From Symbiobacteriaceae bacterium (GTDB taxonomy: Bacteria; Bacillota; JAAYKD01; WRDA01), in the NCBI GenBank assembly GCA_009783675.1, contig WRDA01000101.1, forward strand, positions 1 through 5,761: DNA of 5,761 bases, read 5' to 3'. The notes under the pieces are model-generated. The model was not told the DNA's origin. It did no database searches and saw only the letters and a list, made by a program, of their open reading frames with translations. Positions within the stretch are counted from its first letter, which is position 1, and each line of letters starts with the position of its first letter. Position numbers and translations under genes: made by a program. Of this stretch, positions 5,612-5,761 are shown piece by piece.

Positions 5612-5761
5612 ACTGTCATGAGTAAAGCGTTTCAATAATGTTCTCATGTTGGAGATAGCCACAAATGCCTCTGCGGCATCTGCCGAATACTCATAATCTT
5701 TGGAAAGACGACGTGAGTGTGAAAGCCACGACAGTGTTCGCTCTACCACCCACCGTACAGG
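5609..5761 (-). CDS. IS5-family transposase, C-terminal part (5' end outside window)
   Basis: A frame open from the right edge to a TGA at 5609-5611 gives 50 residues. It begins PVRWVVERTLSWLSHSRRLSKDYEYSA in two overlapping matches to family motifs: RWVVERTLSW, which carries the catalytic Glu of the IS4/IS5 DDE fold, and RRLSKDYE just after it, followed by EAFVAISNMRTLLKRF, the usual C-terminal helix. No stop or frame change is seen, in contrast to the decayed copy on the other strand. Whether the gene is intact depends on sequence to the right. It is oriented towards the maturase but ends about 1 kb away from it, behind the dead copy. Confidence 0.88.
   Translation of the reverse strand, partial: PVRWVVERTLSWLSHSRRLSKDYEYSADAAEAFVAISNMRTLLKRFTHDS

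Larger units (their letters stand above)
5596..5761 (-). mobile_element. 3' end of a second IS5-family element, opposite orientation
   Basis: It consists of the transposase C-terminus plus the adjoining possible terminal repeat, and continues past the window. It lies tail-in towards the older remnant. Better preservation suggests it arrived later, perhaps into or beside the older copy. Confidence 0.7.

Noticed and set aside
4591..5761. CRISPR array, tRNA or rRNA in the gene-poor right part
   Set aside because: No regularly spaced repeats and no cloverleaf or rRNA-like sequence were seen; transposase homology covers most of it.

Overview
The window is chromosome-like DNA of moderate GC from an anaerobic-type bacterium. 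I cannot name the genus. The content is a radical SAM/SPASM peptide maturase, two FtsX-type ABC exporter permeases and worn IS5-family insertion sequence debris. Shine-Dalgarno sites are strong (AGGAG, GGAGG and GAGGTG, each 7 nt from its ATG), so ordinary SD-led bacterial translation is expected. All three intact genes lie on the minus strand and read right to left.

Layout, in order of transcription. (1) 4590-3196: a 464-residue radical SAM enzyme with a complete SPASM domain, of the SCIFF/CteB/QhpD-like kind that installs crosslinks in ribosomally made peptides. (2) 3195-3026: a regulatory gap with a good sigma-70-like promoter, a small palindrome in its spacer and two sets of short direct repeats upstream. 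(3) 3025-1523: a complete 500-residue FtsX/MacB-like permease. (4) 1530 to the left edge: a second FtsX-like permease, translationally coupled to the first by an 8-bp overlap and cut by the window edge. After its FtsX core it carries a C-terminal extension that looks like a barrel-sandwich hybrid (lipoyl/HlyD-like) domain, which is unusual for this family.

Right of 4625 there is no intact gene. Positions 4625 to about 5590 hold a decayed plus-strand IS5-family transposase with several in-frame stops and frame changes. From about 5596 to the right edge lies the intact C-terminus of another IS5-family transposase on the opposite strand, preceded by a possible terminal repeat. The two IS pieces face each other, and an imperfect inverted repeat at 5510-5588 marks the place where the first one ends.

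Working model (inference): maturase plus two-permease exporter form a natural-product or peptide-modification locus, comparable in logic to rSAM RiPP clusters with MacB-like exporters such as darobactin. The ABC ATPase would lie beyond the left edge. No convincing precursor peptide is visible. IS debris starts only 35 bp upstream of the maturase, so a precursor gene that once stood there may have been separated or lost. The maturase has visibly lower GC than the permeases (about 40-50% versus 55% on hand-counted sample lines), which hints at separate origins.
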